From NCBI GenBank assembly GCA_034101475.1, contig JAXEJQ010000038.1:1-64000 (forward strand): a stretch of 64,000 bases of DNA, in the 5' to 3' direction. Below the pieces are notes generated by a model. The model was not told the DNA's origin. It saw nothing but the letters and a program-made list of their open reading frames with translations, and did no database searches. Source of the DNA: Limivivens sp034101475. Its GTDB lineage: Bacteria > Bacillota > Clostridia > Lachnospirales > Lachnospiraceae. The position numbers were made by a program, and so were the translations under genes. Below, piece by piece: positions 25,634 through 34,027 of the stretch. Every line of letters starts with the position of its first letter. The first letter of the stretch is position 1.

Positions 25634-25665
25634 AAACCGCCGGCCATAAAACAGACCGGCGGTTT
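25634..25665 (-). terminator. Terminator of the DUF362 gene
   Basis: The 10-bp stem AAACCGCCGG with CCGGCGGTTT encloses a 12-nt loop and is followed on the minus strand by TCTCTTG. Confidence 0.8.
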
Positions 25666-25698
25666 CCGGAAAAGCTGCAAAAGGCAGCGCCCCGGAAA

Positions 25699-26565
25699 TT
25701 ATGCAATTTCGATGAGTTCATATTCTCTTGTGCCGTAACCCAGCTCCGCAGCAGCCTCGATGGTATGAACACCGTTTCTGCTCTCAATCCGCTCCAGCAG
25801 GTGGGGCTTTCCGGGGTCAGAGCAGGCGTATACCAGATCGATACATGCCTGATCAATGGCAATGGGATCGGTGGATGCCAGAATGCCGATGTCTGCAATA
25901 CAGGGATCCTCGGCCTTTGCGCAGCAGTCACAGTCCACGCTCATATTTTTCATCACATTGATATAAACCAGGCGGCCTTCAAAATAGTCCACCACGCTCC
26001 CGGCGGCATCGGCCATGGACTCCAGAAAGAGATCATGGTCGGCGGTCCAGATTTTCTCCGGTTCTCCGGCCCCGTGAATATAAGCTTTGCCGTAGGAAGA
26101 GGCTACGCCGATGGAGAGCTGCTTCAGCGCTCCGCCGTAGCCGCCCATGGGATGCCCTTTAAAATGGGATAGAACCAGCATGGAATCATAGTTTTCAATA
26201 TGCCTGCCCACGTAATTTTCATGGATCACTTTTCCATTTGGAATCGGAAGCTTCCGGTCCGGACCCTCTGCATCCAGAATGTCCACATCAAAATGGCTGC
26301 TCCAGCCATGGTATTCCATCAGCTTCTGATGGCGTGCGGTCTCGTTTCGCTCTCCGCTGTAAGCGGTATTGCATTCCACAACAGTACCCTGAACATGGTC
26401 AATGACCGGCTTCCAGAAATCGGGTCCCAGAAAATTCTGATTGCCTTTCTCACCGGAATGCAGTTTCACTGCGACCCTGCCGGGCAGATCCTTTCCGACC
26501 TTCTGAAAAAGCTCCAGAACCTTTTCAGGAGTGATGGTACGGGTAAAGTATACAGTTGCGCTCAT
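25699..26565 (-). CDS. DUF362-family protein
   Basis: This 288-residue protein has the DUF362 pattern: VAVKLHSGEKGN, LVLSHFKGHPMGGYGGALKQLSIG, and a Cys-rich segment CDCCAKAEDPC followed by IGILASTDPIAIDQACIDLV. Other DUF362 proteins carry ferredoxin-like clusters, and the Cys segment here may bind one. The molecular function is unknown. It has its own terminator and stands alone between the tcdA region and the transporter island. Confidence 0.85.
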   Translation of the reverse strand: MSATVYFTRTITPEKVLELFQKVGKDLPGRVAVKLHSGEKGNQNFLGPDFWKPVIDHVQGTVVECNTAYSGERNETARHQKLMEYHGWSSHFDVDILDAEGPDRKLPIPNGKVIHENYVGRHIENYDSMLVLSHFKGHPMGGYGGALKQLSIGVASSYGKAYIHGAGEPEKIWTADHDLFLESMADAAGSVVDYFEGRLVYINVMKNMSVDCDCCAKAEDPCIADIGILASTDPIAIDQACIDLVYACSDPGKPHLLERIESRNGVHTIEAAAELGYGTREYELIEIA

Positions 26566-26633
26566 GATATTCCCTCCCCAAAATGTGTTTTCTGATTACC
26601 ATTTATAGTCCAGAATACCGGGAAAGTCAAGGG

Positions 26634-27386
26634 CTATTCCGAATAATCAATATATATTTTTCCGTTATGCCGGAATATTTCCGCCTGGATCTGATAAAGC
26701 TGTTTTACCAGCTCTTCGCTGATGATTTCCGCGGGTCTTCCGTCTGCAAAATTCCTGCCGTCCTTCAGTACATAGACCCGGTCGCAGAATTTTGAGGCAA
26801 GGCTCAGGTCATGAAGGGCTGTCAGGACGGTCTTTCCGGATTTTTTCAGGAGAGTCAGGGTCTTGATCTGACCGCCGATATCCAGATGGTTTGTGGGTTC
26901 GTCCAGAATAATCATTTCCGTCTCCTGGGCCAGTGCCCGGGCAATCAGGATCCGCTGCTTTTCTCCGCCGGACAGGCTTAAAAAGCTGCGCTCCAGAAAG
27001 TCCTCCATTTCCACCATGGCCAGGGAACGCCGGATCATTTCCTGATCCTCCAGGTTTGCGCTTTCCATCAGCCGCTTTCTGGGATATCTTCCCATCTGCA
27101 CGACTTCCTGAACGGTAAAATCAAAATTCGCTTCACTCTCCTGGGCAACCACAGCGATTTTCTCTGCCATCTGCCGGTTGGTCATTTTCAGGAGGCTTTT
27201 GCCTTCCAGAAGGATTTCGCCTGAAGAAGGGGTGAGCATTTTGTAGATATTTTTCAGAAGAGTGGATTTTCCGCTGCCGTTGGGACCGATTACTCCGATG
27301 AATTCCCCTTTCTGCACTTCCAGAGAGATCTGCTCAATGATCGAAATATGTTTTGTACGATAACTCAGATTTTCAACTTTCAGCAT
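26634..27386 (-). CDS. FecE/BtuD-type ABC transporter ATPase, system 1
   Basis: This 250-residue ATPase powers a type II metal-chelate or corrinoid importer. It has Walker A GPNGSGKST, signature LSLSGGEKQR, Walker B MIILDEPTNHLD and the H-loop LTALHD. It follows the permease by 11 bp in the operon SBP-permease-ATPase. A cobalamin riboswitch controls the operon, so the likely cargo is a cobamide or corrinoid; heme or a siderophore is less likely. Confidence 0.9.
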   Translation of the reverse strand: MLKVENLSYRTKHISIIEQISLEVQKGEFIGVIGPNGSGKSTLLKNIYKMLTPSSGEILLEGKSLLKMTNRQMAEKIAVVAQESEANFDFTVQEVVQMGRYPRKRLMESANLEDQEMIRRSLAMVEMEDFLERSFLSLSGGEKQRILIARALAQETEMIILDEPTNHLDIGGQIKTLTLLKKSGKTVLTALHDLSLASKFCDRVYVLKDGRNFADGRPAEIISEELVKQLYQIQAEIFRHNGKIYIDYSE

Positions 27387-27397
27387 CAGACCACCTC

Positions 27398-28459
27398 CTA
27401 GGATTTGCTTCCGAAGGAATATTTCCGGACTTTAATCATCCACAGGAAGAAGGGTGCGCCGATCATGGATGTGATGATACCGATGGGGATCTCACTGGGC
27501 GCATCCAGCATTCTGGCTCCCACATCCACCCAGATCAGAAAAATGGCACCCAGAAATGTGGAAATGGGAATCACTTTCCGGTGATCCGCACCGACCATGG
27601 AACGGACAATGTGCGGAATGACCAGGCCCACAAAGCCGATGCAGCCTGCTACGGATACGGCGATGCCAGTCATGGCGGCTGAAATGAAAACGGTGATTTT
27701 CCGGACAAAATTTACGTTGACCCCCAGGGTTACCGCGCTGCTCTCTCCCATCAGAAGAGCGTTCAGGGAGCTGGAAAGAGCGTAAAGGCAAAGGATTCCA
27801 GGCAGAAAAACAATGGCCAGGGGAATCAGGTCTTTCCATTCGGCGCTGGCAATGCTGCCAAGCATCCAGAAGGTGACCTGCTTGATTTTACTCTCATCAG
27901 GCGCTTTGTAGACAATAAAGTTGGAAAAGGCCGTAAACATGGCCGATACGGCAGTACCTACCAGCACCAGCTTGATGGGAGCCACTTCCCTTCCGGATTT
28001 CGCCAGGTAATAGACAATCAGGATGGCTGCCATGGCGCCTGCAAAGGCACCGACCTGGATTGCCCAGGATCCGCAGAAGGACAGAACACCTGTTGCGATG
28101 GCAAGGGAGGCGCCGAAGGACGCGCCGGAGGAAATACCGAGGACATAGGGGCTGGCCAGGGGATTTTTGGTAAAAGACTGCATGGCAACGCCGGAAATCG
28201 TCAGACAGATCCCCACCAGTGCGCCAAGAAGGACTCTGGGCACCCGCAGATGCCAGATAATATTCTGAGTATTTGTCTGAATATCCGAGACATCTCCCAG
28301 ACCGGTGAGACGGTTTAAAACAACCCGCCAGACGGTATCGAAGGGAATACTCACCGGACCGATGCCGATGCCCAGAATGATGGAAAGAACCAATATTCCA
28401 GCTAAGACCATGCAGGTAATCCCCACATGGTCTCGCATATACTTACAGATCTGTTTCAT
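27398..28459 (-). CDS. FecCD/BtuC-type permease, system 1
   Basis: This 353-residue permease has about ten hydrophobic segments and the family signatures RVPRVLLGALVG, ASPYVLGISSGASFG and GFVGLVIPHIVRSMVG. ATG 28459 lies just after the binding-protein stop at 28464; the ribosome binding site is weak, so coupling is likely. Residues up to 20 codons upstream of this ATG are in frame but belong to the end of the binding-protein gene. Regulation is from the riboswitch-controlled promoter at 29816. Confidence 0.92.
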   Translation of the reverse strand: MKQICKYMRDHVGITCMVLAGILVLSIILGIGIGPVSIPFDTVWRVVLNRLTGLGDVSDIQTNTQNIIWHLRVPRVLLGALVGICLTISGVAMQSFTKNPLASPYVLGISSGASFGASLAIATGVLSFCGSWAIQVGAFAGAMAAILIVYYLAKSGREVAPIKLVLVGTAVSAMFTAFSNFIVYKAPDESKIKQVTFWMLGSIASAEWKDLIPLAIVFLPGILCLYALSSSLNALLMGESSAVTLGVNVNFVRKITVFISAAMTGIAVSVAGCIGFVGLVIPHIVRSMVGADHRKVIPISTFLGAIFLIWVDVGARMLDAPSEIPIGIITSMIGAPFFLWMIKVRKYSFGSKS

Positions 28460-28463
28460 GATT

Positions 28464-29435
28464 TCATTCGAAGCATTCCGGGTGGAAAGCCTGGGCAAAT
28501 TTCTCGATGGTATCGGCAACTCTGGTGCTCGCGAAAACTTCCGGCAGGGTAATCACCAGATAGTTCTGATTCTGAACGGCGGTCACACCGGCCAGAGCTT
28601 CATTTTCATTTAAAAACTGGATTTTTTCCTCTGCGGTCACATCGCCGTAGTCGTTGATGACAATCACATCCGGGTTCGCTTCCACAACGGATTCCCAGCT
28701 TACGGTGTTCCAGGTTTTTTCCAGATCTTCAAATACATTGACGCCGCCGGCGTGGCGGATCAGCTTGGAGGTAAAATTGTTGCCGGGGGTATAGGCGCCG
28801 CCGTCCATCTCGCAGTCAAAGTTAAATACTCTGACGGTTTCCGCATCCGCAAGCTTTTCCTCAATGCCTGCGATCTTTTCCTTCATGGCGTTCACGACTT
28901 CATCGGCTTTCTCTTCCACCTGGAAAATCCTTCCGAGGTTATAAAAATCCTGATAAACGTCTTCCACATCGCAGCCCAGCTTATAGCCTTCGATGGAAGA
29001 AAGAGACATGATGCAGTATTCGGTAAGCTTGTCATGGGTTGCAATGGAGCTGTCCTTTTCGCTGAAGGCAGAGCTTCTGCCGTAGATAAAGTCGGGATTC
29101 AGATCCAGAACCACTTCCAGAGACGGGTATTTCTCTGCAATTACCGGTTTGGATTCGTATTCTTCCTGATATTCCTCTGAAACCTTTGCGTTGTTGTAGC
29201 AGGTTCCGATGATCTTGTCCCCAAGTCCCAGAGCCATCAGCTCTTCTCCGGTATTGGGATTGGTGCTGAGCACACGCTCCGGCACATGATCAAAGGTGAC
29301 CTCCTGGTCATCCTTTGTCACCAGCGTAAACGGGAAGGCGGAATCACCGGCTTCCTCTGCGAAAACACCGGCGGGAGTCATCATCATGGCGCCTGCCATC
29401 AGAACTGCGAGTAACTGTCTGCTTCTGTTTTTCAT
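28464..29435 (-). CDS. Substrate-binding protein, system 1 (BtuF/FepB-type)
   Basis: This 323-residue exported binding protein has a signal peptide of about 26 residues ending GVFA-EEAG, with no lipobox Cys. The mature part shows the class III binding-protein pattern (VTFDHVPERVLSTNPNTGEELMALGLGDKIIG and ANPDVIVINDYG). GGAGG lies about 10 nt before ATG 29435. It is the first gene of the operon behind a cobalamin riboswitch, so corrinoid binding is the best guess. How it stays at the cell surface without a lipid anchor is unclear. Confidence 0.9.
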   Translation of the reverse strand: MKNRSRQLLAVLMAGAMMMTPAGVFAEEAGDSAFPFTLVTKDDQEVTFDHVPERVLSTNPNTGEELMALGLGDKIIGTCYNNAKVSEEYQEEYESKPVIAEKYPSLEVVLDLNPDFIYGRSSAFSEKDSSIATHDKLTEYCIMSLSSIEGYKLGCDVEDVYQDFYNLGRIFQVEEKADEVVNAMKEKIAGIEEKLADAETVRVFNFDCEMDGGAYTPGNNFTSKLIRHAGGVNVFEDLEKTWNTVSWESVVEANPDVIVINDYGDVTAEEKIQFLNENEALAGVTAVQNQNYLVITLPEVFASTRVADTIEKFAQAFHPECFE

Positions 29436-29480
29436 GTTTGTTTTTCCTCCTTTTTCTTTCCACGTCAAGATAAGAAAGGT

Positions 29481-29510
29481 AAAAAAAATGAAGCGCCAAA
29501 TGACACTCCA
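29481..29510 (-). terminator. Riboswitch-controlled terminator, system 1
   Basis: On the minus strand GGAGTG pairs with CGCTTC (two G-U type pairs) around an 8-nt loop and is followed by ATTTTTTTT. It lies between the riboswitch and the binding-protein gene, where an expression platform is expected. The stem is short. Confidence 0.6.
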
Positions 29511-29576
29511 TCTGATTTCTTTGCGTAGTTCTCACAAAGTCAATCTCTTTGGCGGGAAGATGCTTTGACTTATGCT

Positions 29577-29735
29577 GCCAAGCAGGTATCCTGACTCTAC
29601 ATTCAGCTTCGTCCAGCCTTCTCATGCATATGCACAATGGCGAACTTTCGTTCCCGGACATGCCATGTAATTACAGTGACCCGATCGTACAGGAATCTCA
29701 CCTGACTTCCCTTTTCATTCTGCACTCCCGCAAAA
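29577..29735 (-). ncRNA. Cobalamin riboswitch 1
   Basis: On the minus strand the B12-box elements appear in order: GGGAAGTCAGGTGAGATTCC, then GGGTCACTGTAA, then CATGGCATGTCCGGGAACG, and finally GAGTCAGGATACCTGC. These match the conserved core of cobalamin riboswitches. A consensus promoter lies just upstream and a terminator hairpin downstream, so binding of a cobamide should stop transcription of the system 1 importer. Confidence 0.93.
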
Positions 29736-29787
29736 AAACGGAGCGCGGACCACTTTGCAGCATTTCTATTTGGTTTTGATAAAAATG

Positions 29788-29816
29788 ATTCTAGCACAGG
29801 TCTTTCTCATTGTCAA
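29788..29816 (-). promoter_or_regulatory. Promoter of riboswitch 1 / system 1 operon
   Basis: On the minus strand TTGACA (29811-29816) and TAGAAT (29788-29793) are 17 bp apart. The -35 overlaps the stop codon of the upstream ATPase gene, so system 1 has its own promoter although it directly follows system 2. Confidence 0.85.
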
Positions 29817-30931
29817 ATCATTCCTGCAGATGCATCGGATGCCAGAATGCCCAGCTTTTCTGCCTGATCCCGTAATTCTTTGTTTTTCTGATTCATGGAG
29901 CCGAAATCCTTCAGCGGACAAAAAACCTGTCTGCAGGTTTTCATACGTTCCAGCGCCTGGGCAAAGGCCTGCTGGGTGATGCATTCAAAGGGTCGTTCTG
30001 TGATTACCTGGCCTGCCAGGGCCTTTGCCACCTGGTAATCGGCATCATTGGTGTGCAGAATACCGGCTGCAAAGGGGATGCCCTGCCGCTGCAGCTTCCG
30101 GTACAGGGGAATTCCGCTTCCGTTGCCGCCGATGACAAATACCTGCGGTTCTCCCCCGGGCGCTTCCATTTCAATACAGCCGAATTCCGGATTATAGCTT
30201 CCTTTGGTGATTCCGTAAAGCTTTCGGATATAGTCGGAGGTAAAGATTTCTTCCGGCGTGCCATAGCGTTCAATGTATGCGCCGTGCACACAGACGATTT
30301 TATCGGATACTTTCTGGGCCAGGTCAAGTTCGTGGAGCGACATGATCACCGTCAGATGATTCTCCAGTACCATTTTTTTCAGAATGGTGAGAAGCTCCAG
30401 CTTATGGCGGATATCAAGGAAAGAGGTGGGCTCGTCCAGAACGATGATTTCCGGTTCCTGACAAATGGCCCGCGCAAGGAGAATCCGCTGCCTCTGGCCG
30501 TCGCTGATGGCAGTAAAATCCCGATCCTTCAGGTCCCAGGCATGAACGGTTTCCATGGCTGCCCGTACCTTTGCCTTATCTTCCGAAGAAAGAATGCCGA
30601 ATGTGCCGGTATAGGGATAGCGTCCGGTCGCCACCACATCCTCGCAGGTCATAAGCTCCGGGCGAATCCGATCGGTGAGGACCACCGCCAGCTTGCGGGA
30701 CACCTCTTTTCCGGACATTCCCCGCATTTCCCGCTGTTCCAGATAAACGGTCCCGCTGATGGCCGGAAGCTGCCTTGTGATACTTTTCAAAATGGTGGAT
30801 TTGCCTGCGCCGTTTGGCCCGATCAGGGTAAGGATTTCCCCCTGGTTCAGCTGAATGCCGATATCTTTGATCAGTGACCGGCCATCGTACCCCACCGTAA
30901 GCTGATCTGTATGGAAAAAATAGGATTTCAT
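29813..30931 (-). CDS. FecE/BtuD-type ATPase with extra C-terminal domain, system 2
   Basis: This 372-residue protein is about 115 residues longer than usual. Residues about 1-255 are the ATPase: Walker A GPNGAGKST, signature ISDGQRQR (Asp in place of the first Gly), Walker B IIVLDEPTSFLD. The extra domain (about 256-372) starts PQVFVIGGNGSGIPLYRKL and has ILHTNDADYQVAKALAGQVI, a Rossmann-like GxGxG pattern. Such a tail could sense a ligand or bind cargo on the cytoplasmic side; this is inference. It ends the operon cbiK-secreted protein-SBP-permease-ATPase. Confidence 0.88.
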   Translation of the reverse strand: MKSYFFHTDQLTVGYDGRSLIKDIGIQLNQGEILTLIGPNGAGKSTILKSITRQLPAISGTVYLEQREMRGMSGKEVSRKLAVVLTDRIRPELMTCEDVVATGRYPYTGTFGILSSEDKAKVRAAMETVHAWDLKDRDFTAISDGQRQRILLARAICQEPEIIVLDEPTSFLDIRHKLELLTILKKMVLENHLTVIMSLHELDLAQKVSDKIVCVHGAYIERYGTPEEIFTSDYIRKLYGITKGSYNPEFGCIEMEAPGGEPQVFVIGGNGSGIPLYRKLQRQGIPFAAGILHTNDADYQVAKALAGQVITERPFECITQQAFAQALERMKTCRQVFCPLKDFGSMNQKNKELRDQAEKLGILASDASAGMI

Positions 30932-30934
30932 ATT

Positions 30935-31954
30935 TCAGCTCCTCTTCTGCTTGCGAATCATGATGGAAATAACCACCGGCGCTCCGAATACGGCCGTAAC
31001 AGAACTGATGCTGAGCTCCGTGGGGGCGAAACCGGTTCGGGCAATCAGGTCACAGAACAGGCAGAACACCGCCCCGCCCAGAAAACAGGCCGGAATGACC
31101 AGAAGCGGCCGTGCCGTTTTCAGCAGCCCCTTTACGATATGGGGAACCGCAATTCCCACAAAGGAAATGGGCCCTGCAAAAGCGGTGACACAGGCGGACA
31201 GCACGCTGGACAGCAGAATCAGCACGATACGAAATAACCGGATATTGACCCCCATGTTCTGAGCATAAACTTCACCCAGCTGGTAGGCACTGATGGGCTT
31301 TGACATCAGAAAAGTGACCAGCATGGAAAAAGAAATCACAACGGCCATCACCTTCACATTTTCCCAGGACATGCCGGAAAAGCTTCCAAGGGACCAGTTA
31401 TGGAGGTTTACAATGTTGGAATCATCCGCAAAGGTTACAACAAAGTCCGTGACTGCTGAGCAGATATAGCCGATCATCACTCCGCTGATGACCAGGGCGG
31501 ACATATTGGGAACCTTTTTCGCTACCAGCAGGACAAAACCCATGGAAATCAGAGAACCCGCAAAAGCCGCGGCAATCATGGCTCCTGAGCCCATAACCAC
31601 GGATCTGCTCAGGAAAAAAATCATGAGAAGGGCGACAACCAGCTTGGCACCGGAAGAAATCCCAAGAACAAATGGGCTGGCAATGGGATTGTTAAAAAAC
31701 GTCTGGAGCAGAAAACCGGACACCGAAAGAGCGCCGCCCAGAATGATCACCGACAGGATCCGCGGCAGGCGGATTTCCCAGACAATATTGTTAGCGGTTT
31801 CGTCTCCCTGGCGTTTCAGAAGAATATTCAGAATTTCGCCCGGGGAGAGATGGATACTGCCGGAATTGACATTCCAGATAATCAGCAGAACCAGCAGTGC
31901 CGCCAGCAGCAAAAAAGCAAATCCGTACCTGGCTGTACGCTTTTTCTCTTCCAT
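30935..31954 (-). CDS. FecCD/BtuC-type permease, system 2
   Basis: This 339-residue permease has about ten membrane segments and the motifs RLPRILSVIILGGALS, ASPFVLGISSGAKL and ISFVGIAVPHIVKGLL. It is 3 bp from the ATPase gene and 41 bp from the binding-protein gene, so it belongs to the cobalamin-riboswitch operon headed by cbiK. Its cargo is probably a corrinoid, cobalt-tetrapyrrole or heme-like compound. Confidence 0.92.
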   Translation of the reverse strand: MEEKKRTARYGFAFLLLAALLVLLIIWNVNSGSIHLSPGEILNILLKRQGDETANNIVWEIRLPRILSVIILGGALSVSGFLLQTFFNNPIASPFVLGISSGAKLVVALLMIFFLSRSVVMGSGAMIAAAFAGSLISMGFVLLVAKKVPNMSALVISGVMIGYICSAVTDFVVTFADDSNIVNLHNWSLGSFSGMSWENVKVMAVVISFSMLVTFLMSKPISAYQLGEVYAQNMGVNIRLFRIVLILLSSVLSACVTAFAGPISFVGIAVPHIVKGLLKTARPLLVIPACFLGGAVFCLFCDLIARTGFAPTELSISSVTAVFGAPVVISIMIRKQKRS

Positions 31955-31995
31955 GTTTTTTCCCTTCTTTCTTTTCCGGTGTATTTGTTTTCCGT

Positions 31996-33141
31996 TTATT
32001 TCAGGCGATGCAGATAGGTAAGTTCCTCCAGAGAAGGGTCTTCGGAGGTGAGCATCGCATGGATATCCTCAATCATCGTTCCAAGACCCGTGGTTTCCTG
32101 AAACAGATTCTTGCCCGTACACCAGACATTTCCGTTTTTTACCGCTTTGAAATCAGCCAGAAGCATGCTTTTGGAAAGCAGCTCCTGAAGCGTTGACAGC
32201 TCACCGTCAATGGTGCTGTTGTAAATGAGATAGTCCGCATCCTTTGCCTTTGCATAAAACTCTTCCATCTGCATATTCAGGGTAGAAAGGGCATTGTCGT
32301 CTGCACCGGTGTCCTCAGGCACATACCGGCCTCCGGCCAGCTCGATCATACGGGCGACATAGTCTCCGGTTTTTCTCACATTGACCAGTCCGGCAGAATT
32401 GATATAGAAAAAAGCGGCAGATTTGCCCGTATTTTCTTCGGCCTGAAGGGCTTCGACCTTTTTTGCCTGCTCATGAAAGAACGCTTCTGCCTCCTCTTCC
32501 TTTCCCAGAAGTACGGCATAAAGCTTCATCCATTCGGTTCGGCCCAGAGGGTGACTTTCATAACTGGAACGCTCTACCAGAACGGGAATGCCAAACTGTT
32601 CCAGCTTTTCCTTCACTTCCGGGTTGTGATGAATCATGGTGGATTCAATGGCAAGACCACAGTCTTCGCTGAGAATCAGTTCGTAATCAGGGGCACTGTA
32701 TTTTCCGGCATAGATCATGGTTCCGGCTGCCATGGCATCCTTCGCCTCCGGAATGTACCATTGATCTGCCTTTGTTCCGGAGAGACGGATTCTGTCGATG
32801 CCGCCGATGGCACGGAAAAGATCCATGGCAGAAGTCGCCACCAGATAGATATTCCGGATGGGCTGCTTCAGCACGGTAATATCCGGATCCAGGTTTTCCG
32901 GAATTTCCTTCCCTTCCGGAATGACCAGAAACCGGCCTTCCTGTTCAATGGTAATCAGCGCATATCCTTCCTGATAATAATCGACCTGGAATTCCTCTGC
33001 ATAGGAAAGCTCCATACTGGTCTCATAGAGAAGGCCGGGGATGGATACCGGAGTTTTCTGCTCTTTTGCTGCCTGTACCGGAAAGGCAAAGGCCAGCAGA
33101 AGCAGGATTGTCAGTAAAATGCAGGAACCGTATTTTTTCAT
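31996..33141 (-). CDS. Substrate-binding protein, system 2
   Basis: This 381-residue exported protein starts at ATG 33141 (MKKYGSCIL), with a signal peptide ending near VQA-AKEQ. The Cys in the signal is too early to be a lipobox. The mature part has the class III pattern around NIYLVATSAMDLFRAIGGID and a second lobe near GNVWCTGKNLFQETTGLG. It lies 4 bp after the upstream two-domain secreted protein and before the permease. Several Tyr and His residues could ligate a tetrapyrrole; this is not proven. Confidence 0.88.
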   Translation of the reverse strand: MKKYGSCILLTILLLLAFAFPVQAAKEQKTPVSIPGLLYETSMELSYAEEFQVDYYQEGYALITIEQEGRFLVIPEGKEIPENLDPDITVLKQPIRNIYLVATSAMDLFRAIGGIDRIRLSGTKADQWYIPEAKDAMAAGTMIYAGKYSAPDYELILSEDCGLAIESTMIHHNPEVKEKLEQFGIPVLVERSSYESHPLGRTEWMKLYAVLLGKEEEAEAFFHEQAKKVEALQAEENTGKSAAFFYINSAGLVNVRKTGDYVARMIELAGGRYVPEDTGADDNALSTLNMQMEEFYAKAKDADYLIYNSTIDGELSTLQELLSKSMLLADFKAVKNGNVWCTGKNLFQETTGLGTMIEDIHAMLTSEDPSLEELTYLHRLK

Positions 33142-33145
33142 GATA

Positions 33146-33955
33146 TTATTCTGCCTTTTCGATAGATGAAGAGTCAAAAATCAGAGTGTATTCAATTTCA
33201 TGGGGTGTACTCATTGCGATGGTATCCGCTGTGACGGCCATTTCCGCATCAAACACAGTTACGGGAATCTCAAAGACGGAATTTCCCTCCGAGTTCACCG
33301 GTTCATATTTTTCTCCGTCTACAATCATATAATCATAGTTCGGACTGCTCCAGATAAGGACAGCAGCTGCCTCTTCCCCGGAAACGCGCAGCTCTGCCGG
33401 TGATTCCACCGATGCTTTCCCGCTTCCGCCCGAAAGGGTGACCTCAATGGTATAATCTCCGTCTTCCAGTCCCAGCTCTGCCGCCTGTTTTCCTTCAGGT
33501 TCTTTCTTCTGCGGATCTGTGACGCTGACCTTGTGATCATACCACTTTCCTTTTTTACCGATCAGTGCGACATCAAATTCTTCATCAAGGGCCGGAACCG
33601 GAATGTCAAAGCCGTGGACTTCTTCGGTCATTCCGTCACTGTAGGTTACCGTATCGATGGTCGGCTCCAGGAGAACGGCGCCTTCCTGCTGCGCCTCCTG
33701 GGCTGTGCCTGCAAAGAGGTTCAGGATCCCTTTGGAAGCAAGGCTGACGTGAATGGTCATTTCACCATCCTCTACTGTTAATATGCCACGTTTGTCATTG
33801 GCTTCATTTACATGGAACATGCTGCTGTCCGTGTCAAACTCCGCCGTATAAATACCGTCTTCCAGAACAGTTTCTTCCGCCAAAGCAGAAACAGATCCAA
33901 ACAGAAGTGTCTGAATCCCGAAAACAGATAAAGCAAGAATCAAAGAACGTTTCAT
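33146..33955 (-). CDS. Secreted two-domain protein, NEAT-like, in the cbiK operon
   Basis: This 269-residue protein has a signal peptide (MKRSLILAL to ALA-EET). Two similar beta-rich domains follow: residues about 30-130, starting LEDGIYTAEFDTDSSMF, and about 163-265, starting LEDGDYTIEVTLSGGSG and containing YDYMIVDGEKYEPV and a long F-x-I-P-V strand. The arrangement resembles NEAT-like heme-binding domains, though the canonical Tyr-x-x-x-Tyr heme motif is not obvious. There is no LPxTG anchor or membrane segment. Next to an exported CbiK and an importer, it may carry a tetrapyrrole outside the cell, which is inference. Confidence 0.75.
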   Translation of the reverse strand: MKRSLILALSVFGIQTLLFGSVSALAEETVLEDGIYTAEFDTDSSMFHVNEANDKRGILTVEDGEMTIHVSLASKGILNLFAGTAQEAQQEGAVLLEPTIDTVTYSDGMTEEVHGFDIPVPALDEEFDVALIGKKGKWYDHKVSVTDPQKKEPEGKQAAELGLEDGDYTIEVTLSGGSGKASVESPAELRVSGEEAAAVLIWSSPNYDYMIVDGEKYEPVNSEGNSVFEIPVTVFDAEMAVTADTIAMSTPHEIEYTLIFDSSSIEKAE

Positions 33956-34027
33956 AATCCGGTTTCTCCTTTTTACCGCAACAGCCCGGAAGGCGTTTCC
34001 TGCGTTCCGGGCAATTGGTTTATTGAT

